From: Synechococcus sp. LA31
Lineage (GTDB): Bacteria; Cyanobacteriota; Cyanobacteriia; PCC-6307; Cyanobiaceae
DNA length: 64,000 nt
Reading direction: 5' to 3'
Assembly (NCBI RefSeq): GCF_018502385.1
Contig: NZ_CP075523.1
Location: 2,170,001-2,234,000, forward strand
Shown here: in pieces, positions 27,128 through 36,815 of the stretch
How positions within the stretch are numbered: the first letter of the stretch is position 1
Layout: every line of letters begins with the position of its first letter
Made by a program: the position numbers and the translations under genes
Notes under the pieces: generated by a model
Databases searched by the model: none
What the model was told of the DNA's origin: nothing
Seen by the model: the letters and a program-made list of their open reading frames with translations, nothing else

Positions 27128-29116
27128 ATGACGAACCAAGCCAAGAAACCCTGTCTGCGTGTCATCCCCCTGGGTGGTCTTCACGAGATCGGTAAGAACA
27201 CCTGCGTTTTTGAATACGGCGACGACATCATGCTGGTGGATGCCGGCTTGGCCTTCCCCAGCGATGGCATGCACGGCGTCAACGTGGTGATGCCTGACAC
27301 CAGCTATCTCAAGGAAAACCAGAAACGCATTCGCGGCATGATCGTGACCCACGGTCACGAAGATCACATCGGTGGTATTGCTCACCACCTCAAGAACTTC
27401 AATATCCCCGTGATTCACGGCCCGCGCCTGGCGCTGGCCATGCTCACCGGCAAGATGGAAGAGGCCGGTGTGATGGATCGCACCATTCTTCAAACCGTCG
27501 CACCTCGCGATGTGGTGAAGGTGGGGCAGCACTTCTCGGTGGAGTTCATCCGCAACACCCACTCGATGGCCGACAGCTTCTCGCTGGCCATCACCACTCC
27601 CGTGGGCACGGTGATCTTCACCGGCGATTTTAAGTTTGACCACACCCCTGTCGATGGTGAAACCTTCGACATGGCTCGCCTAGCCCATTACGGCGATCAA
27701 GGTGTTCTCTGTCTGTTTAGCGACTCCACCAACGCCGAGGTGCCGGGCTTCTGCCCGCCGGAGCGTTCCGTCTTCCCCTGCCTGGATCGCCACATTTCCC
27801 AGGCCGAAGGTCGGGTGATCATCACCACCTTCGCTAGCTCTATTCACCGGGTGTCGATGATCCTGGAGCTGGCTCTGAAGAACGGTCGCAAGGTGGGCCT
27901 GCTGGGTCGCTCGATGCTCAATGTGATCGCCAAAGCCCGCGAGCTGGGTTACATGCGTGCCCCGGACGACCTGTTTGTGCCGATCAAGCAGATCCGTGAT
28001 CTGCCGGATCGTGAAACCCTGCTGTTGATGACCGGTAGTCAGGGTGAACCGCTGGCTGCCCTCAGTCGCATCTCCCGCGGCGAGCATCCGCAGGTGCAGG
28101 TGAAAACCTCCGACACCATTATTTTCTCCGCCAGCCCTATCCCCGGTAACACCATCTCCGTGGTGAACACCATCGATCGGCTGATGATGCTGGGCGCCAA
28201 GGTGGTGTATGGCAAGGGTGAGGGCATCCACGTTTCTGGCCACGGCTTCCAGGAAGACCAGAAGCTGATGCTGGCGCTCACAAAGCCCAAATACTTCGTG
28301 CCGGTGCACGGCGAACACCGCATGCTCGTGTGCCACAGCAAGACCGCTCAATCGATGGGCGTTCCAGCTGAAAACATCCTGATCATCGATAACGGCGATG
28401 TGGTGGAACTCACCGCTGATTCGATCGCCACGGGTGAACCGGTAAAAGCAGGCATCGAACTTCTCGATGCCTCCCGCAACGGCATCGTGGATGCCCGCGT
28501 GCTCAAAGAGCGTCAGCAACTGGCTGACGACGGTGTGATCACGATGCTGGCGGTGATCAGCACCGATGGCGTCATGGCAGCTCCACCCCGCGTGAACCTG
28601 CGCGGTGTGGTCACCGCTGCTGATCCCCGCAAGCTCAGCCTTTGGGCCGAGCGCGAGATCACCTGGGTGCTCGAGAACCGTTGGCAGCAGCTGTCGCGCA
28701 ACAGCGGTGGCAAAGCTCCCGATGTGGACTGGATGGGCGTGCAGCGCGAGATCGAGATCGGCCTGCAGCGCCGCCTGCGCCGCGAGCTCCAGGTGGAGCC
28801 GCTGATTATCTGCCTGGTGCAGCCAGCCCCCGGTGGAACCCCCGCCTACAAGGGCCGCGCCGATGCCGAGCCCGACACCCGTCCCGCTCCCCGCGGTGGT
28901 CGCGGCGGTGTTCGCGAGATCCAACGTGGCGATCGTCCTGAGCGCGTCGAGCGTTCACAGCAACCCCGCCGTGAGCTGGCTGCCGTCGGCGCTGCTGCCC
29001 CGGCTCCTGCCGCTGCCGCTACCCCTGCTCCTGCAGCTGTGGCTACACCGGTCCGCAGCGAAGAGCCTGAAATCGCTGGCCGGACCCGCCGCCGCCGTTC
29101 CGCTGCGGCTGGCTGA
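27128..29116 (+). CDS. rnj: Ribonuclease J
   Basis: A 662-aa metallo-beta-lactamase/beta-CASP nuclease for mRNA and rRNA processing. The metal site HGHEDHIGG is near residue 74, and the beta-CASP regions FSDSTNAE, TTFASSIHRV and HVSGHGFQED follow. The catalytic core ends near residue 555. The remaining tail of about 100 residues is unusual: an Arg/Gly-rich stretch (RGGRGGVREIQRGDRPER) then Ala/Pro repeats, probably disordered and RNA-binding. It is 85 bases after dapA and could share its transcript. Confidence 0.95.
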   Translation: MTNQAKKPCLRVIPLGGLHEIGKNTCVFEYGDDIMLVDAGLAFPSDGMHGVNVVMPDTSYLKENQKRIRGMIVTHGHEDHIGGIAHHLKNFNIPVIHGPRLALAMLTGKMEEAGVMDRTILQTVAPRDVVKVGQHFSVEFIRNTHSMADSFSLAITTPVGTVIFTGDFKFDHTPVDGETFDMARLAHYGDQGVLCLFSDSTNAEVPGFCPPERSVFPCLDRHISQAEGRVIITTFASSIHRVSMILELALKNGRKVGLLGRSMLNVIAKARELGYMRAPDDLFVPIKQIRDLPDRETLLLMTGSQGEPLAALSRISRGEHPQVQVKTSDTIIFSASPIPGNTISVVNTIDRLMMLGAKVVYGKGEGIHVSGHGFQEDQKLMLALTKPKYFVPVHGEHRMLVCHSKTAQSMGVPAENILIIDNGDVVELTADSIATGEPVKAGIELLDASRNGIVDARVLKERQQLADDGVITMLAVISTDGVMAAPPRVNLRGVVTAADPRKLSLWAEREITWVLENRWQQLSRNSGGKAPDVDWMGVQREIEIGLQRRLRRELQVEPLIICLVQPAPGGTPAYKGRADAEPDTRPAPRGGRGGVREIQRGDRPERVERSQQPRRELAAVGAAAPAPAAAATPAPAAVATPVRSEEPEIAGRTRRRRSAAAG

Positions 29117-29137
29117 TCGCGTCGGTTCGGCCTGGGA

Positions 29138-30565
29138 TTAGTCCCGGGTCGAACCCAGTCCGCTGTACGCCAGATAGTGCTGCACCAGGATCCCCCCCAG
29201 GGGGATGGTGATCAGGAGCGGAACGCCGCACAGCAGCACTGAGCCCAGCATCAACAGGCCTGCCACCAGCTCCCACTTGAGCAGTCCGGCTCCCACAGGG
29301 CTGCTGCCCACCTCTTTCACAGACGCGATCAGAGCAGGCATGGCCGCTTGCTGATGGCATGTGACCCGCCGGATCACCACCGGTGTGGCGATCGCCACCA
29401 ACACGCCGGGCACGATCAGCAGCACCAGTCCGATCGCGGTGGCCAGTCCCACCACGACACCGGCTCTCACATACCGCCAGAAATCCCTGCGCAGCATCTG
29501 CAGCATCGCTCGGGCGCTGGGATGGCTGCCGCTATGGAAGGCGAGGGCAGGCAGCATCTGCAGGCTCACCCCCAGCAGGTTTGACCAGAGATTGAGGGTG
29601 ATGGCGCCGATGGCCAGGGCGATGGCAGGCAGCAGCGCCGCCAGGGGGTTCAGTTCTGCCAATCCCTGCAGTCCATTTCCGATGTGCTGCAACAGGGCGC
29701 CCGCTAAGGCCGCCAGCAACACCAGGCCTTCCAGGATGAGATACGTGCGCCAGTGGCGTTTGAACAGGGTCCAGGCTGCACCCAGGCTCGGTGCGCTCAC
29801 GTGAATGCTGGGCGTTGGCTCGGCTGATTGGTCGGTCGTGATTAGGGACGCGCTGCCTGGATTTTTCGGTGCAATGGCCTGATCTGGGCACTGCTGGGTG
29901 CGGTTGGCTGATTCGATTCGGTTGGAGAGCCGCACCAGCAGCAGGCCGCGTTCCAGCTCGCTGCGCTCGCTCTCGCTCAGCGGTTGATCTTGAGGATCAG
30001 TCGCCACGGCACGCACCGGCGGCGGGGGCGTTGTTTCCGCGGTGGGCTCGGGCTCCGGCGAGCGCTCCTTGGTGTCGTGGACGGGGGTTGGATTGGGCGT
30101 TGGTTCTGCGGTGGCCCATGGCGCCTGGATCTGAGCCAGGGCCTGTTGGGGTTCCTGCAGCTGGGTCAGCCAGGGTGTGGCCGGGAGATCAGAGGGCGTT
30201 GTGCTGGCGCTGATGGCCTCTGCTTCGGCCGGTGGCGGGCTCTCTGGCTTGGGTTGTGGCGTAGGTCGTTCGGCAGGATCAGCCTGCCGGCAGAGCCGCA
30301 GGCTCTGCTCAGCCAGCTGGCGGTAGTGGGGTGTCGAGCAGTGCTTCAGCACCGCTTGATAAGCCGCTTCCGCCTCTCTGGGCTTGGCCAGGCCATAGAG
30401 ATAGATATGGCCGATTAGCAGCTGCAGACGCTGATCCAACAGGTCGAGGCGACCGACCGGCAGCTCTGGTTGCAGGGCCAGGGCCAGCTCGAGCGCCCGC
30501 GCGAAATCCCCCTGGCCATAGGCCCGTTCCACAGCGCTGTAGGTCTGCTCCTCCGGGCTGGGCAT
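29138..30565 (-). CDS. Membrane protein with N-terminal TPR-like domain
   Basis: A 475-aa product in three parts. Residues 1-90 are helical and TPR-like (YGQGDFARALELALAL). Residues about 95-255 are a Pro/Thr/Glu-rich linker, probably disordered. The last 200 residues hold four to six transmembrane helices, with LSPA-type short loops and a block of Gly/Val/Ile (VGLATAIGLVLLIVPGVLVA). That pattern resembles glycerophosphodiester-phosphodiesterase-associated or DUF975-like membrane domains, but I cannot name it firmly. It is 23 bases after tilS on the same strand. Confidence 0.7.
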   Translation of the reverse strand: MPSPEEQTYSAVERAYGQGDFARALELALALQPELPVGRLDLLDQRLQLLIGHIYLYGLAKPREAEAAYQAVLKHCSTPHYRQLAEQSLRLCRQADPAERPTPQPKPESPPPAEAEAISASTTPSDLPATPWLTQLQEPQQALAQIQAPWATAEPTPNPTPVHDTKERSPEPEPTAETTPPPPVRAVATDPQDQPLSESERSELERGLLLVRLSNRIESANRTQQCPDQAIAPKNPGSASLITTDQSAEPTPSIHVSAPSLGAAWTLFKRHWRTYLILEGLVLLAALAGALLQHIGNGLQGLAELNPLAALLPAIALAIGAITLNLWSNLLGVSLQMLPALAFHSGSHPSARAMLQMLRRDFWRYVRAGVVVGLATAIGLVLLIVPGVLVAIATPVVIRRVTCHQQAAMPALIASVKEVGSSPVGAGLLKWELVAGLLMLGSVLLCGVPLLITIPLGGILVQHYLAYSGLGSTRD

Positions 30566-30588
30566 GCGGTTGGATGGCTGGCCCCTGT

Positions 30589-31584
30589 TTAGGGCCGGTT
30601 GGGGTGGATCAGCCAGAGGTGCTGACGATCCCAGTGCAGGTGGAGGCCGCCCGCTAAGGCGTGGCTGCCGGGGCCTTGCATGGGCTCTAAGCGGTGGAGC
30701 AGGCTTCGCAACTGCTCCGCCGGAAGGGGGCTGACGCCCTGCAGGCCCAGCCAGTGCTGGAGCAGCTGGCGTTGGTTGGCGGCTTGCAGGGCCAGCAGGG
30801 CCCGCCGCTGCAGGGCCTGCTCGGGTGCTTGGCGATTCGCCAGAAGCCCTGCCAGGGCTAGATCCATCAGCTCGTCCTGGCTCTGTTGTTCCTGGGCCAG
30901 TCGTTCGGCTACGCCGCTGATGCGCCGGCTGGCTCCGGGATGAAGCTCCTCCAGCACCGGCATAACCTGCTGGCGCAGGCGGTTGCGGCTGTAGCAGGGG
31001 TCCTCGTTGCTGGCATCAGGCCAGAGGGGGAGGTCGAGCTGCTCGCGGATCTTTGCCGTTTCCAGGCGGCTGAAGAGCCAAAGGGGCCGCACCAGGGTGA
31101 GGCCCGGGGTTAGGGCACGCTGCGGCCGCAGGCTGGCTAGCCCGCGGCGGTGGCTGCCGCGGGCTAGTTGCAGCAGCAGGGTTTCGGCTCGGTCGCTGGC
31201 GGTATGGCCGGTCACCACATGGCTGGCGCCGCAGGTGCGCGCGGCAGCTTCCAGGGCGTTGTAGCGCCAGGCGCGGGCGGCGGCCTCAGCGGGTTGCGGC
31301 TCTTGCCACACCTCGATCTGCACCGGCAGCCCCTGCTGCTCCGCCCACTGGCGTAGCTCGCTGGCCTGCTGGCTTGAATGAACCCGCAGCCGGTGGTCGC
31401 CGTGCCAGAGCTGCAGCTGCCAGTGATGCAGCCGCTTCAGGTCTTGGAGCAGTCCCACCAGCGCCATCGAATCCTGTCCGCCTGACACCGCCACCAGCAA
31501 GGTGGCTCCATCGGGCAGCAGCTCCGGTTGCTGCAGCAGCCAACGGTGCAGGCGCAGGTGGTAGCGGCTCCAGGCTTGCGCCAA
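30589..31584 (-). CDS. tilS: tRNA(Ile)-lysidine synthase
   Basis: About 331 aa from TTG 31584. The PP-loop ATPase motif is VAVSGGQDSMALVGLL. LWHGDHRLR, the block ASHVVTGHTASDRAETLLL, and the RNRLRQQVMPVLEELHPG motif identify TilS. The enzyme converts C34 of tRNA-Ile(CAU) to lysidine. The frame stays open upstream to 31737, overlapping ycf23, but those residues carry no recognisable sequence; hence the TTG. It is short relative to E. coli TilS, lacking most of the C-terminal domains, as in other cyanobacteria. Confidence 0.88.
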   Translation of the reverse strand: MAQAWSRYHLRLHRWLLQQPELLPDGATLLVAVSGGQDSMALVGLLQDLKRLHHWQLQLWHGDHRLRVHSSQQASELRQWAEQQGLPVQIEVWQEPQPAEAAARAWRYNALEAAARTCGASHVVTGHTASDRAETLLLQLARGSHRRGLASLRPQRALTPGLTLVRPLWLFSRLETAKIREQLDLPLWPDASNEDPCYSRNRLRQQVMPVLEELHPGASRRISGVAERLAQEQQSQDELMDLALAGLLANRQAPEQALQRRALLALQAANQRQLLQHWLGLQGVSPLPAEQLRSLLHRLEPMQGPGSHALAGGLHLHWDRQHLWLIHPNRP

Positions 31585-31624
31585 ATGCTGCGTGGGAGAA
31601 TCGCTCCACTCTGTCTGCAGTGGT

Positions 31625-32380
31625 ATGTCGCGTCTCGCCCAGCTGCCCGCTTCCCTCCGCACGGCCCTGCTGGAGCGGCGCGCCCTCAAGGTGATCGCTG
31701 GCCTTACCAATTTTGATGCCGCCAGCGTTGAGCGCATCAGCCGCGCAGCCGGTCTTGGTGGTGCTGATCTGATCGACGTGGCCTGCGATCCGGCTCTGGT
31801 TCAGCTGGCTGCTGAGGTGAGCGGCCTGCCGATCTGCGTGAGCGCGGTGGATCCCGAGTTGTTCCCTGCCGCCGTGGCCGCCGGCGCCGCGATGGTGGAG
31901 ATCGGCAACTACGACGCCTTCTATCCCCTGGGCCGCATCTTTGATGCTGAGGAAGTGCTGGCGATCACCCGCCGCACCCGCGAGCTGCTGCCCGAGGTGG
32001 TGCTGAGCGTCACGGTGCCTCACGTGCTGCCCCTCGATCAGCAGGAGCAACTGGCCGCCGATTTGGTGGTTGCCGGTGCCGACATCATTCAGACCGAAGG
32101 TGGCACCAGCGCCAAGCCCTTTAGCGCCGGCAGCCTGGGCTTGATCGAGAAGGCCGCTCCCACCCTGGCCGCCGCCCACAGCATCAGCCGTGCGGTGAGC
32201 GTGCCGGTGCTCTGCGCCTCTGGCCTCTCGTCGGTCACCGTGTCCATGGCCATTGCCGCCGGTGCTGCTGGCGTGGGTGTGGGGTCGGCTGTGAACAAGC
32301 TCAACGACGCGCTGGCCATGGTGGCCGTGGTGCGCGGTCTGCGCGAAGCCCTCGGCAGCGCTGTCAGAGCCACCGTCTGA
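31625..32380 (+). CDS. ycf23: Ycf23 / DUF561 family protein
   Basis: A 251-aa TIM-barrel-like protein. Recognisable blocks are LKVIAGLTNFDAASV, GADLIDVACDPALV, the centre MVEIGNYDAFY, and DIIQTEGGTSAKPF. These define Ycf23 (DUF561), found in cyanobacteria and some plastids. The biochemical function is unknown; the fold resembles phosphate-binding barrels such as ThiE or NanE. ATG 31625, divergent from tilS with a 40-base gap. A strong hairpin terminator follows. Confidence 0.92.
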   Translation: MSRLAQLPASLRTALLERRALKVIAGLTNFDAASVERISRAAGLGGADLIDVACDPALVQLAAEVSGLPICVSAVDPELFPAAVAAGAAMVEIGNYDAFYPLGRIFDAEEVLAITRRTRELLPEVVLSVTVPHVLPLDQQEQLAADLVVAGADIIQTEGGTSAKPFSAGSLGLIEKAAPTLAAAHSISRAVSVPVLCASGLSSVTVSMAIAAGAAGVGVGSAVNKLNDALAMVAVVRGLREALGSAVRATV

Positions 32381-32440
32381 CGCGGTCGACCTGGCACAGG
32401 CTGACGCAGGTTTGAACAGCTGCCTGCGGCAGCCTGCTTT

Positions 32441-32489
32441 AAAACCCATGGACACGTTGCGGGCCCCTTCGCGCGTGCCCGTGGGTTTT
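32441..32489 (+). terminator. Rho-independent terminator after ycf23
   Basis: AAAACCCATGG...CACG (32441-32456) pairs with CGTG...CCGTGGGTTTT (32474-32489), giving a long stem with one wobble and one mismatch. The stem ends in TTTT and is followed by GTT. It is 60 bases past the ycf23 stop. A smaller hairpin (GCTGCC/GGCAGC) lies just upstream. Another 8-bp hairpin at 32509-32531 (GCCGTGGT/ACCACGGC) lies before uvrB. Confidence 0.7.
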
Positions 32490-32559
32490 GTTCGTTGCTC
32501 TGATTGCTGCCGTGGTCTTGGGCACCACGGCGCTGGGCTGACGGCCCGAGAATGGCGTG

Positions 32560-34569
32560 ATGGCTAATCCCTACCAACTGCACGCTCCCTACAGCCCCAA
32601 GGGAGATCAGCCCACGGCGATCAAAGGTCTCGTGGCTGGCGTGGAGGGCGGTGAGCGCTATCAGACCCTGCTGGGAGCCACCGGTACGGGAAAAACCTTC
32701 ACCATCGCCAATGTGATCGCCCAGACGGGGCGGCCGGCGCTGGTGTTAGCGCATAACAAAACCTTGGCGGCGCAGCTGTGCAATGAGTTGCGGGAATTTT
32801 TCCCCAACAATGCCGTTGAATATTTCATCTCCTATTACGACTACTACCAGCCGGAGGCGTATGTGCCCGTCTCTGATACGTATATCGCCAAAACGGCGTC
32901 GATCAACGAAGAGATCGACATGCTCCGCCACTCCGCTACCCGGTCGCTATTTGAGCGGCGTGATGTGATCGTGGTGGCCTCGATCAGCTGCATCTATGGC
33001 CTTGGTATTCCTAGCGAATACCTTAAGGCCGCGGTGAAGTTTGAGGTTGGTGAAACCCTGAATTTGCGCGGTTCGCTGCGGGAGCTGGTGAACAACCAAT
33101 ACTCCCGAAATGATCTGGAGATTTCCCGCGGCCGGTTCCGTGTACGCGGAGATGTTCTGGAGATCGGTCCTGCCTACGAAGATCGCCTGGTGCGGATCGA
33201 GCTGTTTGGCGATGAGGTGGAGGCGATCCGCTACGTGGATCCCACCACCGGCGAGATCCTGCAGAGCCTGGAGAACATCAATATCTACCCGGCGAAGCAC
33301 TTTGTGACGCCGAAGGAACGGTTGGCGGATGCGATCAAGGCGATCCGTTCTGAACTGCGTGAGCGGCTGGATGTGCTTAACGAACAGGGCCGGCTGTTAG
33401 AAGCTCAGCGCTTGGAGCAACGCACCGCCTACGACCTCGAGATGCTGGAGCAGGTGGGTTACTGCAATGGTGTGGAGAACTACGCCCGCCATCTGGCCGG
33501 CCGCCCTGCCGGCACGCCACCGGAGTGCCTGATCGATTATTTCCCCGACGACTGGCTGCTGGTGGTGGATGAGAGCCACGTCACGTGCAGTCAGCTGCAG
33601 GCGATGTACAACGGCGATCAATCCCGTAAACAGGTGCTGATCGAGCACGGCTTTCGGCTGCCTTCAGCTGCCGATAATCGGCCGCTCAAAGGAGTGGAGT
33701 TTTGGGAGAAGGCGCGGCAGACGATCTTCGTGAGTGCCACGCCGGGCGACTGGGAACTTCGCCAGAGCGATAGCCAGGTGGTGGAGCAGGTGATTCGCCC
33801 CACCGGAGTGCTCGATCCGGTGGTGGAGGTACGCCCCACCGACGGCCAGGTGGATGACCTGCTCGGCGAAATCCGCATCCGAGCCGATAAGCGGGAGCGG
33901 GTGCTCGTGACCACGCTCACCAAGCGCATGGCCGAAGATCTCACCGACTATCTGGCGGAGAACGGCGTGCGGGTGCGCTATCTCCACTCCGAAATCCATT
34001 CAATTGAACGGATCGAGATCATTCAGGACCTCCGCAACGGTGAGTACGACGTTCTGGTGGGGGTGAACCTGCTGCGGGAGGGACTTGACCTGCCGGAGGT
34101 GTCACTGGTGGCGATCCTCGACGCGGACAAGGAGGGCTTCCTCCGGGCCGAGCGTTCCTTGATCCAGACCATCGGCCGTGCAGCCCGCCACGTGGAAGGG
34201 TTGGCGCTCCTCTATGCCGACAACCTCACCGATTCCATGGCCAAGGCCATCTCGGAAACCGAGCGCCGCCGCGCCATCCAGCACGCCTACAACGAGCGGC
34301 ACGGCATCACCCCTTCTCCGGCGGGCAAGCGAGCCGGCAACTCGATCCTGGCGTTCTTGGAGGTGTCGCGCCGTCTCAGCGACGACCAGTTGGAGCAGGC
34401 CACCGAGCAGGCTGAGCACAACGAAGTTCCCCTTGACGCCCTTCCGGAGCTGATCCAGCAATTGGAAGAGAAGATGAAGAGCGCAGCGAAAAATCTTCAG
34501 TTTGAGGAGGCCGCCAACCTGCGTGACCGCATCAAGGGCCTGCGCCAGAAGCTGGTGGGCAAGCCTTGA
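32560..34569 (+). CDS. uvrB: Excinuclease ABC subunit B
   Basis: A 669-aa nucleotide-excision-repair helicase that loads UvrC at lesions passed on by UvrA. The Walker A motif is [12 protein letters not shown]. The beta-hairpin region [12 protein letters not shown], the motif II box [29 protein letters not shown] and the motif VI box QTIGRAARH are all present. The C-terminal UVR domain ([20 protein letters not shown]) is complete. ATG 32560 is preferred to GTG 32557. No clear LexA box is visible upstream. Confidence 0.98.
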   Translation: MANPYQLHAPYSPKGDQPTAIKGLVAGVEGGERYQTLLGATGTGKTFTIANVIAQTGRPALVLAHNKTLAAQLCNELREFFPNNAVEYFISYYDYYQPEAYVPVSDTYIAKTASINEEIDMLRHSATRSLFERRDVIVVASISCIYGLGIPSEYLKAAVKFEVGETLNLRGSLRELVNNQYSRNDLEISRGRFRVRGDVLEIGPAYEDRLVRIELFGDEVEAIRYVDPTTGEILQSLENINIYPAKHFVTPKERLADAIKAIRSELRERLDVLNEQGRLLEAQRLEQRTAYDLEMLEQVGYCNGVENYARHLAGRPAGTPPECLIDYFPDDWLLVVDESHVTCSQLQAMYNGDQSRKQVLIEHGFRLPSAADNRPLKGVEFWEKARQTIFVSATPGDWELRQSDSQVVEQVIRPTGVLDPVVEVRPTDGQVDDLLGEIRIRADKRERVLVTTLTKRMAEDLTDYLAENGVRVRYLHSEIHSIERIEIIQDLRNGEYDVLVGVNLLREGLDLPEVSLVAILDADKEGFLRAERSLIQTIGRAARHVEGLALLYADNLTDSMAKAISETERRRAIQHAYNERHGITPSPAGKRAGNSILAFLEVSRRLSDDQLEQATEQAEHNEVPLDALPELIQQLEEKMKSAAKNLQFEEAANLRDRIKGLRQKLVGKP

Positions 34570-34682
34570 ATCTTTAATTTATTTACGTCAGCGTTTGTGC
34601 GCCAATTTGGGATCTTTTCAGTATTTCTTGCAGTAAAGCCTTGAAAGTTCGGCTAAAGGTGAGCTAACCGCCGGAGATCCGG

Positions 34683-36803
34683 ATGGGTTTCTATCTGCTT
34701 CATCTGCATCTACACGGCCTGTTTCGTGGCCACGAGCTCGAATTGGGGCGCGATGCCGATACCGGTGGGCAGACCACCTACGTGCTCGAGCTGATGCGCG
34801 CTCTGGCTGCCCGGCCTGAGGTGGATCGCGTTGAGGTGATCACCCGCCTGATCCACGACAAACGCGTTTCCTCGGATTACGCCCAGGCCCATGAGCCCAT
34901 CGGTGATGGGGCCGCGATCGTGCGCTTGCCCTGTGGGCCGCGCCGTTATTTGCGCAAGGAGCTGCTCTGGCCCTATCTCGATGAGTTGGCCGATGGGGTG
35001 GTGGCTCACATTGCGGCCCAGGAGCGCCGGCCCGATTGGATTCACGCCCACTACGCCGATGCGGGCTACGTGGGGGCGCTGGTGTCGCAGCGCTTGGGCA
35101 TTCCGCTGGTGTTCACCGGCCATTCCCTCGGTCGCGAGAAGCAGCGGCGCCTGCTGGCGGGCGGCATGGCCCACGATCAGATCGAGCAGAGCTATGCCAT
35201 CAGCCGCCGCATCGACGCCGAGGAGCGCACCCTCGCTCAAGCGGGGTTGGTGATCACCAGCACCCAGCAGGAAGCTGAGCAGCAATACAGCCGATACGAC
35301 CGGTTTGTGGCTGGCAACGCGGAGGTGGTGCCTCCCGGGGTGGATGCCCGCCGCTTCCATCCCCAGGAACTGAGCGGAGAGGAGCAGGCCGTTTCGGCCT
35401 TGATGCGCCCCTTCCTCCGGGAGCCCGCGAAGCCGCCGCTGCTCTGCATCTGTAGGGCGGTGCGCCGCAAAAATGTGCCGGCGCTGGTGGAGGCCTATGG
35501 CCGTTCTGCTCTGTTGCAGGAGCGCCACAACCTGGTGCTGGTGCTGGGGTGCCGGGAGGATTCCCGCGCCATGGAGAAACAGCAGCGCGATCAGTTCCAG
35601 CAGATCTTTGAGCTGGTGGATCGCTTTGATCTCTACGGCCGCATCGCTTATCCCAAGCAGCACCGCAACGACGACATCCCGGCCATCTACCGCTGGGCAG
35701 CCCGCCGTGGCGGGGTGTTTGTGAATCCTGCCCTCACCGAACCCTTTGGCCTCACCCTGCTTGAGGCGGCAGCCAGCGGTTTGCCATTGGTGGCCACCGA
35801 TGACGGTGGTCCGCGCGACATCCTGCAGCGCTGCGCCAATGGCCAGCTGGTGGACGTCACTGATCTCGATGATCTGCAGCAGGCCCTGGAGAGTGCCGCT
35901 GGTGACCCCCAGCGCTGGTGCCGCTGGCGCAACAACGGCATCGAGGCGGTGAGTCGCAACTTCAGCTGGGATGCCCATGTCTGCGCTTATCTCGGCCTAG
36001 CCCAGCGCCGCTGTCAGGAGCTGTTGCAGCAGCGGCCGCAGCCGTTGCTGCCGGCATCCCCGTCGGCGCCGGTGAAGCGGCTGCTGCTGCTGGATCTCGA
36101 TGTGTGCCTGGATGCCCCCGACCCGGCTGGCCTGCAGGAACTGCGCCGGCGTCTGGCGGCTGATACCAGCTGCGGTATCGGCATGCTCAGTGGCCGCAAC
36201 TTCCCCTCAGCCAGCCTGCGCTATCACGAGCTGCATCTTCCGCAGCCGCAGGTGTGGATCCTGGAGGCAGGGGCAGACGTGCGCTACGGCGATGACGGTG
36301 TTGTCGATGCAGCCTGGCGCGATCACATTGCCCATGGTTGGCAGCGTGAGGCCGTGCAGCAGGCTCTGGCTGATCTGACGCCGCGGCTGTTGCCGCAACC
36401 GCAGGGGCAGCAGGGCCCTTTCAAGGTGAGCTACACCTTGCAACCGCCCCAAGCCGGGGTGCTCGAGATGGTGCGCCAGCGCTTGCGGCAGGGGCGCCTC
36501 GAGGCCCGCGCCCATCTCTTCCACCACTGGTTCCTCGATGTGTTGCCGCAGCGGGCCTCCAAGGCCGAAGCGATCCGTCACCTCAGCCTGCGTTGGGGCT
36601 TGCCGCTGGAGCAGGTGCTGGTGGTGGCCTCACAGCAGGGCGATGGGGAGCTGCTGAATGGCCGTGCCCTGGGGTTGGTGGTGGGCGATCACGACCGTTC
36701 GCTTGATGATCTGCGCCGCCGCTCCAAGGTGTTCTTCGCCTCCAGGCGTCAGGCTTGGGGTGTGCTGGAGGGGTTGGATCACTACCGCTTCCTGCGGCGT
36801 TGA
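34683..36803 (+). CDS. spsA: Sucrose-phosphate synthase with fused SPP-like domain
   Basis: A 706-aa protein. Residues 1 to about 455 are a GT4 sucrose-phosphate synthase: HGLFRGHELELGRDADTGGQ, GHSLGREKQRRLL, and the EX7E motif in EPFGLTLLEAAASGLP. Residues about 465-706 match the HAD-type sucrose-phosphate phosphatase fold, but its motifs are eroded. Motif I is DLDVCLD (the usual Thr is not there), and the GDSGND-type motif reads QQGDGELLNG. The synthase should be active; phosphatase activity is doubtful. The product serves as a compatible solute. The AT-rich 113-base leader may hold the promoter. Confidence 0.93.
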   Translation: MGFYLLHLHLHGLFRGHELELGRDADTGGQTTYVLELMRALAARPEVDRVEVITRLIHDKRVSSDYAQAHEPIGDGAAIVRLPCGPRRYLRKELLWPYLDELADGVVAHIAAQERRPDWIHAHYADAGYVGALVSQRLGIPLVFTGHSLGREKQRRLLAGGMAHDQIEQSYAISRRIDAEERTLAQAGLVITSTQQEAEQQYSRYDRFVAGNAEVVPPGVDARRFHPQELSGEEQAVSALMRPFLREPAKPPLLCICRAVRRKNVPALVEAYGRSALLQERHNLVLVLGCREDSRAMEKQQRDQFQQIFELVDRFDLYGRIAYPKQHRNDDIPAIYRWAARRGGVFVNPALTEPFGLTLLEAAASGLPLVATDDGGPRDILQRCANGQLVDVTDLDDLQQALESAAGDPQRWCRWRNNGIEAVSRNFSWDAHVCAYLGLAQRRCQELLQQRPQPLLPASPSAPVKRLLLLDLDVCLDAPDPAGLQELRRRLAADTSCGIGMLSGRNFPSASLRYHELHLPQPQVWILEAGADVRYGDDGVVDAAWRDHIAHGWQREAVQQALADLTPRLLPQPQGQQGPFKVSYTLQPPQAGVLEMVRQRLRQGRLEARAHLFHHWFLDVLPQRASKAEAIRHLSLRWGLPLEQVLVVASQQGDGELLNGRALGLVVGDHDRSLDDLRRRSKVFFASRRQAWGVLEGLDHYRFLRR

Positions 36804-36815
36804 ACCCCACCCGCT

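Noticed and set aside
27680-28924. 414-aa minus-strand frame opposite rnj
   Set aside because: His-rich shadow typical of the antisense of high-GC genes; no family.
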